A stretch of 9,064 nucleotides of DNA. Source: Verrucomicrobiota bacterium (GTDB taxonomy: Bacteria; Verrucomicrobiota; Verrucomicrobiia; Limisphaerales; DSYF01). The first letter of the stretch is position 1. Every line of letters starts with the position of its first letter. Under the pieces are notes generated by a model that worked only from the letters and a program-made list of their open reading frames with translations, made no database searches and was not told the origin of the DNA. Positions 1-6,089 of this stretch are shown here, one piece after another. Location: the NCBI GenBank assembly GCA_025457725.1, contig JALOTU010000059.1, positions 1 through 9,064 on the forward strand. The letters are read 5' to 3'. The translations under genes and the position numbers were made by a program.

Positions 1-852
1 AAGCTCCGTCCAGGGCGGAGTGAAGGTGGAGTTCTGCCAGAAAAGCCTTTGCGCATAGAACCATGCCGGGTGGATATGAAGTGATTCACCGCCCGCCCGG
101 TGAAGGTAGGGCAGATACGCCTTCACCGCGTCGAGCGGTCCGGTTGGATTGGCCCCAAACGAACTGAAGAAAAGCGCCGCAATCCCCAACCAGACCGCCA
201 GGGCCACCAGGATGTGGCCATAAGATGCGCGCCACAGCGGTGCGGCCGGACGCGACCCGGACCGGCTCCACAGGGTCAACACCATGGCGGCAAGGCCCAT
301 CGAGGCCAGGTTGAGCACAAAGGTTTCCTTGGTGGCACTGATCCAGGCCAGTGCCAGCCCGACCGCCGCCGCCCATTTCCAATCCGGGCTTCGCCAGTAG
401 CGCCAGACACAGCCAATCAGCAGGAAGGTTCCCGTGACCAGCAGGCTCTCATGAATGTAGTCCCGGTGGAAGAAGACGAGGGATGGCGAGACGGCGGTGA
501 GCAGCCCGGCCCACAGGGTGCCCGAGCGTCCCAGCGCGTCGCGCGTCAGCCACAACAACGGGATCAGCGCGACACCCGACAACAGGCTCACCCAGCGAAA
601 ATCCGCCTCGGTGGACGCCGCAAACGAGGGCCAGCCCGTCAGGCGGGCCAGCCCGAGCGTGGCATAGCTCAGCAGCGGCCCATGATATTCGTTGGGATCA
701 TACCGATAGACACCCTCTTCAAGCAGCTGCTGGAAGATGACCGCGTTGACGGCCTCGTCATTATGAAAAGGGCGCTGATCCAGATCGGGAACCCGAAGGA
801 TCAGCGCCAGAAGCAAAGTGAATCCCAGCGCGGCTGTGAGGCGCCACTTCAT
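1..852 (-). CDS. Agl23-like (TIGR03663) GT-C/PMT-family membrane protein, 3' end cut off
   Basis: This is an open frame on the minus strand starting at ATG 852-850 and still open at the window edge, so only the first 284 residues are seen. The protein is polytopic: hydrophobic segments lie near residues 5-20, 86-103, 112-128, 137-152, 160-172, 178-195 and 212-231. The first extracytoplasmic loop carries RPFHNDEAVNA (residues 27-37), whose Asp32-Glu33 pair sits where GT-C/PMT enzymes keep their acidic catalytic motif. It is followed by YDPNEYHGPL (51-60) and, further on, ATKET (173-177). This combination matches what I recall of the TIGR03663 'flippase activity-associated protein Agl23' family, related to GT39. 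Such proteins act in the membrane, probably with polyprenyl-linked sugars; substrate and acceptor are unknown. Its start overlaps the stop of the upstream discoidin gene by ATGA, which implies co-transcription and translational coupling. The broad GT-C/PMT call is firm; the Agl23 subfamily name is from motif memory. Confidence 0.78.
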   Translation of the reverse strand, partial: MKWRLTAALGFTLLLALILRVPDLDQRPFHNDEAVNAVIFQQLLEEGVYRYDPNEYHGPLLSYATLGLARLTGWPSFAASTEADFRWVSLLSGVALIPLLWLTRDALGRSGTLWAGLLTAVSPSLVFFHRDYIHESLLVTGTFLLIGCVWRYWRSPDWKWAAAVGLALAWISATKETFVLNLASMGLAAMVLTLWSRSGSRPAAPLWRASYGHILVALAVWLGIAALFFSSFGANPTGPLDAVKAYLPYLHRAGGESLHIHPAWFYAQRLFWQNSTFTPPWTEL

Positions 853-1514
853 TTGGCCGGACGGCCGTACACCTCTATTTCCACGCACTCGTTGAGGGCG
901 CTGTCGGTGCTTCCCCGCGTGTAGCTGCGCACATAGCGCCCGGTCCCACCCTTGGCGTCAATCAACCGGCCCTCCGCCGTTTCAAAATACTCCGGATCCG
1001 TCCCCGCACCGAGTCCGGAACTGTTGTCACGATCGTTGTTGTAGAGCGTGATGACATCCGTCTTGAACTCCGGATCATTGGACACCTGGACAATCACGTC
1101 GCGATAGACCTTCACGACGTCATGGGCGTGCCACACCACGATGGCGAAAATCTCGTGCGGCGCCCCCAGATCCACCTGCACCCACTGGGTTCCCTTCTTC
1201 ATCAGGTACGCACTGGTGTCATAGGCTTCCTTGTCCCCGTCCACGACCTTCTGGATCGAGGCACTCGTGGTGCCCGTGCTGGAGGTCACGGTCTTTCCTT
1301 TCGCCACGTTCTCCAGCCCGGCAGGCACCATCATCGGCGGCCGCGGCGTTTCGGACAACGGTTCCACATCGGGATCCACGACCATGTCCTTGGGCGTGCC
1401 CTTGAACGCCGGAGCCGGCAGCTCCAGCTCCAGAGGGACCATGGTTTCAGCCTGCGCACGAAGCGACAGGGAGAGCAGGACAACGAGAACGGCGATGCTT
1501 TTGAGATGGTTCAT
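849..1514 (-). CDS. Exported protein with F5/8 type C (discoidin, galactose-binding-like) domain
   Basis: This encodes 221 residues. A typical signal peptide covers residues 1-22 (MNHLK, a hydrophobic stretch, then RAQA with likely cleavage before Glu23). Next comes a Pro-rich linker (about 27-66) and one galactose-binding-like beta-sandwich from about 69 to 218: NVAKGKTVTSS opens it, VVDGDKEAYD and WVQVDLG follow, and VEIEVYGRP closes it, as in discoidin/F5-8C domains. No catalytic motif is seen, so the likely role is carbohydrate or envelope binding in the periplasm or outside. I chose ATG 1514-1512 because the signal peptide begins there. An in-frame upstream extension to 1676 would add 54 non-signal residues and run into the region just upstream of galK. 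No Shine-Dalgarno sequence precedes the start. The stop overlaps the ATG of the Agl23-like gene (ATGA), so the pair is probably one operon. The fold is well supported; ligand and function are unknown. Confidence 0.8.
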   Translation of the reverse strand: MNHLKSIAVLVVLLSLSLRAQAETMVPLELELPAPAFKGTPKDMVVDPDVEPLSETPRPPMMVPAGLENVAKGKTVTSSTGTTSASIQKVVDGDKEAYDTSAYLMKKGTQWVQVDLGAPHEIFAIVVWHAHDVVKVYRDVIVQVSNDPEFKTDVITLYNNDRDNSSGLGAGTDPEYFETAEGRLIDAKGGTGRYVRSYTRGSTDSALNECVEIEVYGRPAK

Positions 1515-1566
1515 AATGCGTGACACAATACCAACTTTCCTCAACCAAGGCGAATTCGGATTTTCC

Positions 1567-1588
1567 GGCGCAGGTTTTAAACTGCGCC
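1567..1588. promoter_or_regulatory. Perfect 7-bp inverted repeat in the divergent intergenic region (candidate operator)
   Basis: The arms GGCGCAG (1567-1573) and CTGCGCC (1582-1588) are exact reverse complements separated by an 8-base AT-rich loop containing TTTAAA. On the minus strand it lies directly downstream of a weak sigma70-like pair, TTGTGC (1617-1612) and TATCAA (1594-1589) with a 17-base spacer, so it would cover the transcription start of the discoidin/Agl23 unit. It has no T-tract on either side, so it is not an intrinsic terminator. A repressor site or a 5'-leader hairpin are both possible. Confidence 0.4.
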
Positions 1589-1659
1589 TTGATACGCATT
1601 TTAGGACGGCTGCACAAGGCACCAAATTCACAGTGAAGGCCTGCATTAGGGGGATTTGT

Positions 1660-1676
1660 TTGACAAGGTTCGTCAA
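1660..1676 (+). promoter_or_regulatory. TTGAC-N7-GTCAA inverted repeat with a TTGACA box upstream of galK
   Basis: TTGAC (1660-1664) and GTCAA (1672-1676) are reverse complements around a 7-base spacer, ending 21 bases before the chosen galK ATG. The left arm extends to a perfect -35 hexamer, TTGACA (1660-1665). However, the 16-18 bases that follow lead only to GCAAAA/CAAAAC-type sequence, a poor -10. It may therefore be a regulator site rather than a standard promoter. Short and weakly supported. Confidence 0.3.
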
Positions 1677-1697
1677 TTATCGCAAAACCGCACCCCG

Positions 1698-2864
1698 ATG
1701 ACTCTCGATTCCCTCGTGCAGAATGTTGCCCAGTCCTTCAAGGCCAGATTTGAACGGGATCCGCTATGGGTGGTGGCGGCGCCCGGGAGGGTGAATCTCA
1801 TCGGCGAACACACGGACTACAATGACGGGTTCGTTCTCCCCATGGCCATCGAACGCTACACCGTCATCGCGGCGGCTCCGGCCCGGGACGGCACCATCAC
1901 CTGGATGGACCGGGGGTTGCAGGAGGAATTCCAGGTGCAGGCCGGAAGCCCCATTCTGAAAGGCGCGCCGAAATGGTCCAACTACGTTCGTGGGGTCCTG
2001 GCGGGATTCCAGCAGACAGACATGTCGTTCCCCGGTTTCGACGCGGTCATGGGATCGAGCGTGCCGATGGGAGGCGGCTTGTCCAGCAGCGCCGCGCTGG
2101 AAGTGGCCTCCGCAACGCTGGTGGAGACGATCACCGGCAGGACGCTGGATCCCGTGGACAAGGCGCTCCTGTGCCAGAAGGCCGAACATGAATATGCGGG
2201 CGTTCCCTGCGGCATCATGGACCAGTTCATCTCCGTCCTGGGCAGGAAGGACCATCTGTTGCTGATTGATTGCCGGTCCCGCAAACCGGAGCTCGTGCCC
2301 CTGCGAGATGCCTCGCTGGGCGTCCTGATTTTCAACACCAACGTGAAGCACGAACTGTCCGGCGGCGAATACGCCGAACGCCGGGCACACTGCGAGGAGG
2401 CCGCCCGCGCACTGGGCATTCCCGCCCTCCGCGACGCCTCCGAGGCGTTGCTGGAGGAGGCGAAACCGAAATTGAACCCGACAGTTTACCGCCGCGCCAG
2501 GCATGTGATCGGCGAAAACCTGCGGACCACCCAGGCGGCCACAGCCATTCGCGCCGGGGACTGGATGAAGGTCGGGGAACTGATGTATGCCAGCCATGAT
2601 TCGCTGCGTGACGATTACGAGGTGAGCTGCACGGAACTGGACGAGGTCGTTGAACTGGCGCGCGAACTGGGGACCGGCGGCGGCGTCCTCGGCTGCCGAA
2701 TGACAGGCGGGGGCTTTGGCGGTTGCGCCGTGGCCCTGGTCAGGACCTCGGCGGTGGAGACCATCACCCGGAAACTGGTAAGGGGTTACAAGCAGTCGGT
2801 TGGAATCGACCCGGCCGTCTTCGTTTCCCGGCCCGCCGCCGGCGCCACGGTTATCAAGGGATGA
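1698..2864 (+). CDS. galK: Galactokinase (EC 2.7.1.6)
   Basis: GalK phosphorylates alpha-D-galactose with ATP to galactose-1-phosphate, the entry step of the Leloir pathway, in the cytoplasm. The 388-residue product is close to the usual 380-400. The family signature PGRVNLIGEHTDYNDGF is at residues 29-45, with Arg31 where the substrate-stabilising arginine sits. The GHMP ATP loop VPMGGGLSSSAA is at 122-133, CGIMDQF at 171-177 carries the catalytic-base aspartate (Asp175), and GGGFGGCA at 337-344 is the third GHMP motif. All key residues are present. An in-frame TTG at 1656 would add 14 residues. I prefer ATG 1698 because its N-terminus aligns in length with known GalK proteins and the TTG lies over the inverted repeat upstream. 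No Shine-Dalgarno sequence is seen. It is the first gene of the plus-strand cluster, 74 bases before the symporter. No galT or galE is in view to process its product. Confidence 0.97.
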   Translation: MTLDSLVQNVAQSFKARFERDPLWVVAAPGRVNLIGEHTDYNDGFVLPMAIERYTVIAAAPARDGTITWMDRGLQEEFQVQAGSPILKGAPKWSNYVRGVLAGFQQTDMSFPGFDAVMGSSVPMGGGLSSSAALEVASATLVETITGRTLDPVDKALLCQKAEHEYAGVPCGIMDQFISVLGRKDHLLLIDCRSRKPELVPLRDASLGVLIFNTNVKHELSGGEYAERRAHCEEAARALGIPALRDASEALLEEAKPKLNPTVYRRARHVIGENLRTTQAATAIRAGDWMKVGELMYASHDSLRDDYEVSCTELDEVVELARELGTGGGVLGCRMTGGGFGGCAVALVRTSAVETITRKLVRGYKQSVGIDPAVFVSRPAAGATVIKG

Positions 2865-2865
2865 A

Positions 2866-2893
2866 TTGACACTTCGGACCTTTTCGATACAAC
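2866..2893 (+). promoter_or_regulatory. Sigma70-like promoter between galK and the symporter gene
   Basis: A perfect -35 hexamer TTGACA (2866-2871) begins one base after the galK stop codon. It is followed after 16 bases by TACAAC (2888-2893), which matches 4 of 6 bases of the -10 consensus. Transcription would begin near 2900, giving a leader of about 40 bases before the symporter ATG at 2939. It could give the downstream genes their own transcript in addition to any from galK. Judged on consensus only. Confidence 0.45.
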
Positions 2894-2938
2894 AGCCCGC
2901 ACCGTTACCATCAACCCGACACCCCCCAGCACATCATC

Positions 2939-4783
2939 ATGAGCGACACCTTCACCATCACCGGCGTGGACATCGCCGTCTTCCTCACCTTCATCGCCGC
3001 CGTCATCAGCCTCGGCCTTTACAAGAGCAAGGGTGAGGGAAAGAGCAGCGAGGAGTTCTTCCTGGCCGGACGCGGACTGAAATGGTGGCTCATCGGGGTC
3101 TCGCTCATCGCCGCCAACATCAGCTCGGAGCAATTTGTGGGCATGTCGGGGTCTGCCGCGGATTACCTGGGCCTGGCCATCGCCAGCTACGAATGGATGG
3201 CAGCCATCACCCTGGTGGTGGTGGCCTTCTGCTTCCTGCCCTACTTCCTGCGCACCGGCATCTTCACCATGCCCCAGTTCCTTGAGCACCGTTACAACGG
3301 CACGGCACGCACGCTCATGGCGGCCAGCATGCTGCTCATCCTGGTGGGCGTCTCCCTGACGGGAATCATCTATGCCGGCGGCCTCACCATGAGCGAGCTG
3401 TTCGCCGGGAAGTCCCTGTTCGGCATCTCGCTGGGGCTGACCGCCTGGTGCTGGATCATCGGCGTCACCGCGGCGCTCTATGTGGCCGCCGGCGGACTGA
3501 AAGCCTCCGCCTGGGCCGACCTCATCCAAGGCATCGCGCTGATTGTCGGGGGCGGCATCATCGCCTACTTCGCCTTCCAGAAACTGGGCGCCACCCCCAT
3601 GGCCGAACTCACACCCGGCGGCGCCAATCCGCGCGAGGTGGCCGACACCGCCGGAGGGTTGTCCAAACTGGTGGCCTTGAACCACGAGAAACTCAACATG
3701 GTCCTTCCCCGCGACGACAAAAACATTCCCTGGACCGCGCTGCTCATCGGCCTCTGGATTCCCAATTTCTACTACTGGGGTCTGAACCAGTACATCACCC
3801 AGCGCATCCTGGGTTCGGCTTCGCTCAAGGAGGGACAGAAGGGCATCGTGTTCGCCGCGGCAATGAAGCTGATCATTCCGTTTGTCATCGTGATACCGGG
3901 AATCATCGCATTCAACCTCTACAGCGCCGAGCTGGCGGTGGCCCAGCAACGTTCCAATGATCGCACCATCCTGAAGGACCTGGGCACGCCGGGGGCCACG
4001 ACGGTCTTCGTGATGACCGAGGAATGGAAGCTGGCCAACCCGGACCGCGTCGCCGAGCTGGACGCGCACAACACGACCGTGCGCGCGAACGTGGAGGCGC
4101 CCAGGGAGGTGGAAATCAGGGCGGGATACAAGTTCGACGCCGCCTTGAACACCCTGATCAAAAACCTGCTGCCACCGGGCAGCGGCCTGACCGGCTTCGT
4201 GCTTGCCGCCCTGCTGGGTGCCATCGTCAGCTCACTCGCGGCGGTGCTGAATGCCTCCTCCACCATCTTCACCATGGATGTGTTCGGCCGGATCTATCCC
4301 AATGCCTCCCAGCACACGCTGGTGACCACCGGACGCCTGGGCATCGGCGTCTTCGCCGTCATCGGATGCATCGTGGCTCCGCTGCTGGACAACTTCGGCA
4401 GCATTTTCAAGTACATCCAGGAGTTCCAGGGCTACATCTCCTCCGGCGTCCTGGCCGTGTTCGTCTTCGGCATCATCAATCGCACCGCGCCCGGAGTGAC
4501 GGGTGTGGTGGGGCTGCTGCTGAATCCGGTGCTCTACGCCCTGATCGCAAGGTTCTTCCCCAACATCGCCTTCCTCGATCGCATGGCGATCTGCTTCGGC
4601 AGCATCCTGGCGGTGATGTGGGTCATCGGACTCGTCAAACCTCTTCCGCACCCGATCGAATTCAAGAGCAACACGCGACTGAATCTCGAAGGCTCCAAGT
4701 CGGCGAGGCTGGCAGGCGTGGCGGTCGTGGTCGTCACCCTGATCCTCTATCTCATCTTCAGTCCCCTCGGCATCGCGGGCTGA
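2939..4783 (+). CDS. Sodium/sugar (galactose) symporter, SSS/SGLT family, vSGLT-like
   Basis: This is a 614-residue inner-membrane protein with about 14 hydrophobic segments (from about 9-27 to 592-612), expected to import galactose with Na+. It resembles Vibrio vSGLT along most of its length. Compared with vSGLT from memory, the sugar contacts are kept: Gln65 in NISSEQFVGMS (vSGLT Gln69), Glu85 in ASYEWM (Glu88), Asn276 and the gate Tyr279 in PNFYYWG (Asn260, Tyr263), Lys310 in AAMKLIIP (Lys294), and Gln494 in KYIQEFQG (Gln428). The Na2-site residues Ala58, Ile61 and Ser431-Ser432 (AIVSSLAA) are also present. The oddity is a long hydrophilic stretch, residues about 328-412, between the helix ending PGIIAFNLY and the next helix (GLTGFVLAALLG), clearly longer than in vSGLT. 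It has its own candidate promoter at 2866-2893 and no Shine-Dalgarno sequence. Flanking galK and galM support galactose as substrate; glucose or another hexose cannot be excluded. Confidence 0.93.
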   Translation: MSDTFTITGVDIAVFLTFIAAVISLGLYKSKGEGKSSEEFFLAGRGLKWWLIGVSLIAANISSEQFVGMSGSAADYLGLAIASYEWMAAITLVVVAFCFLPYFLRTGIFTMPQFLEHRYNGTARTLMAASMLLILVGVSLTGIIYAGGLTMSELFAGKSLFGISLGLTAWCWIIGVTAALYVAAGGLKASAWADLIQGIALIVGGGIIAYFAFQKLGATPMAELTPGGANPREVADTAGGLSKLVALNHEKLNMVLPRDDKNIPWTALLIGLWIPNFYYWGLNQYITQRILGSASLKEGQKGIVFAAAMKLIIPFVIVIPGIIAFNLYSAELAVAQQRSNDRTILKDLGTPGATTVFVMTEEWKLANPDRVAELDAHNTTVRANVEAPREVEIRAGYKFDAALNTLIKNLLPPGSGLTGFVLAALLGAIVSSLAAVLNASSTIFTMDVFGRIYPNASQHTLVTTGRLGIGVFAVIGCIVAPLLDNFGSIFKYIQEFQGYISSGVLAVFVFGIINRTAPGVTGVVGLLLNPVLYALIARFFPNIAFLDRMAICFGSILAVMWVIGLVKPLPHPIEFKSNTRLNLEGSKSARLAGVAVVVVTLILYLIFSPLGIAG

Positions 4784-4798
4784 GAGCCGGATCCATTC

Positions 4799-4830
4799 AA
4801 TAAAAACCCCGCCCCCTGACCTCGGTGGGG
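4799..4830 (-). terminator. Terminator-like hairpin oriented for minus-strand transcription
   Basis: CCCCGCC (4807-4813) pairs with GGTGGGG (4824-4830) through 7 bp including one G-T pair, with a 10-base loop. On the minus strand the stem is followed directly by TTTTTATT (4806-4799), the classic intrinsic-terminator tail. On the plus strand the stem is followed by CTGCGC with no T-tract, so it would not be an efficient terminator for the symporter gene. No minus-strand gene ends here, so it would act on antisense transcripts or simply be a leader or mRNA-end hairpin. Confidence 0.45.
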
Positions 4831-4872
4831 CTGCGCTGTGCGCGGCCGGCGTCGGGACACTGAGGCCCTGCC

Positions 4873-4908
4873 GGGTTCAAGGGTTCATCCGTTTCCATCC
4901 CCGGTTCA
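4873..4908 (+). repeat. Three short direct repeats of GGTTCA upstream of galM
   Basis: GGTTCA occurs at 4874-4879, 4882-4887 and 4903-4908, with start-to-start spacings of 8 and 21 bases; the first two copies share a preceding G (GGGTTCA). They lie in the 230-base gap before galM, where no gene is supported. They may be activator half-sites with near-helical spacing for the last two, or chance. No good promoter hexamers were found close by. Confidence 0.25.
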
Positions 4909-5013
4909 CCAGCGTTGAATCGCATCGATCCGGCGGATGCAGGCCCTGTTGAAAGGGGAAGTCCCGCGCGCAAACGACTTGGCTGGGGGAGGCGATTGGT
5001 CCAAACTCGCCCG

Positions 5014-6072
5014 ATGCAAGGTGCCATCAGCAGATCTTCCTACGGCCGGTTGCCGGACGGATCCGCCATCGACTGCTTCACCCTCTCCAGCGGGGCCGGC
5101 GTCACCGCCAGACTTTTGACCCTCGGCGCCACCCTGGCCGAACTTCACGCACCCGATCGCTCGGGCCGGACGGCGGACATCACGTTGGGCTTCGACCACC
5201 TTGCCGGCTGGCTGAACCCCACCAACCCCTACATGGGATGCATCGTGGGGCGCTTCGCCAACCGTATCGTCAACGGCCGGTTCACGCTGGAAGGAAGAAC
5301 CTACCAGCTGGCCGTCAACAACGGCGCCTGCAGCCTCCACGGCGGCCTCCGCGGCTTTGACAAGGCGGTCTGGCAGGCGCAGGAGAAGACCACCGCGGAT
5401 GGTGTCGCCGTCGAGTTTTCCCATGTCAGTCTGGATGGCGATGAGGGGTATCCCGGCCGGTTGACGCTCGCGGTCACCTATACGCTCACCACGGCCAACG
5501 AGTTGCGACTGGATTATATTGCGGAGACCGACCAGCCCACCGTCCTGAACCTCACCAACCATGCCTATTGGAATCTTGGCGGGGACGGAACCGTGTTGAA
5601 TCATCTGGTCCGGATCCGTTCCGCCCGCATCACCGAAGTCGCAGCGGAGAGCATTCCGACCGGCCGATTGATCCCCGTGGAAGGCACGCCTTTTGACTTC
5701 AACGCGCCCGCGGCCATCGGTGCACGCATCGACCGGATCGGCAACCGCCCCTGCGGCTACGACCACAACTATGTTCTGGACGGCCCGGTGAACGGACAGC
5801 CCGCCCTCGCCGCCCGCATCGAGGATCCCGCCTGCGGCCGCGTTCTGGAGGTGCTGACCACCGAACCGGGCATGCAGTTCTACACGGGAAACTATCTGGA
5901 CGGATCGCTAACCGGAAAGGGCGGACGAAAGTATGGGCAGCACTCCGGACTCTGCCTCGAAGCCCAGCATTTTCCCGATTCACCGAACCATCCGCAGTTC
6001 CCGAGCACCACGCTGCGCCCGGGCGAGCAGTACCGCCAAACCACCATCCACCGATTTTCAACTCTTGCCTGA
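5014..6072 (+). CDS. galM: Aldose 1-epimerase (galactose mutarotase, EC 5.1.3.3)
   Basis: GalM interconverts beta- and alpha-D-galactose, feeding GalK, which uses the alpha anomer. The 352-residue product is of family-typical length, has no signal peptide and is therefore cytoplasmic. Motifs in order: VGRFANRIVNGRF (78-90, Arg80/Arg84 near the substrate arginine), SLHGG with His109, NLTNHAYWN with His183 (the two active-site histidines), GYDHNYVLD with Asp250, and GLCLEAQHFPDSPNHPQFP (312-330) with the catalytic-base glutamate Glu316. All expected catalytic residues are present. ATG 5014 was chosen because recognisable homology begins just after it (YGRLPDGSAID). An in-frame TTG at 4915 would add 33 charged residues with no family counterpart and no export signal. 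It follows the symporter by 230 bases and precedes the beta-galactosidase by only 17, so it is probably transcribed with the latter. No Shine-Dalgarno sequence is seen. Confidence 0.95.
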   Translation: MQGAISRSSYGRLPDGSAIDCFTLSSGAGVTARLLTLGATLAELHAPDRSGRTADITLGFDHLAGWLNPTNPYMGCIVGRFANRIVNGRFTLEGRTYQLAVNNGACSLHGGLRGFDKAVWQAQEKTTADGVAVEFSHVSLDGDEGYPGRLTLAVTYTLTTANELRLDYIAETDQPTVLNLTNHAYWNLGGDGTVLNHLVRIRSARITEVAAESIPTGRLIPVEGTPFDFNAPAAIGARIDRIGNRPCGYDHNYVLDGPVNGQPALAARIEDPACGRVLEVLTTEPGMQFYTGNYLDGSLTGKGGRKYGQHSGLCLEAQHFPDSPNHPQFPSTTLRPGEQYRQTTIHRFSTLA

Positions 6073-6089
6073 CGCCAATCGCCCCCCAC

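Noticed and set aside
100..924. 274-codon open frame on the plus strand
   Set aside because: It is antisense to the Agl23-like gene, rich in Gln/Arg/Pro/Gly with no domain or hydrophobic pattern, whereas the opposite strand gives a coherent membrane protein.
1515..1676. N-terminal extension of the discoidin gene to a start at 1676
   Set aside because: The extra 54 residues lack a signal peptide and would bury the clear signal sequence that starts at 1514; they also run into the region just upstream of galK.
1764..2597. 277-codon open frame on the minus strand inside galK
   Set aside because: It lies fully within galK, which has all family motifs; the composition is that of a GC-rich antisense shadow.
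2786..4069. 427-codon open frame on the minus strand inside the symporter gene
   Set aside because: It is long, but its Asp/Gly/His/Gln-rich low-complexity sequence is the expected complement of hydrophobic membrane-helix codons in high-GC DNA, and no motif is recognisable.
4915..5013. N-terminal extension of galM from TTG 4915
   Set aside because: The added 33 residues are charged, have no export signal and no counterpart in the family; homology starts after 5014.
4906..5766. 286-codon open frame on the minus strand over galM
   Set aside because: It is antisense to galM, which has all catalytic residues; no independent protein features were seen.
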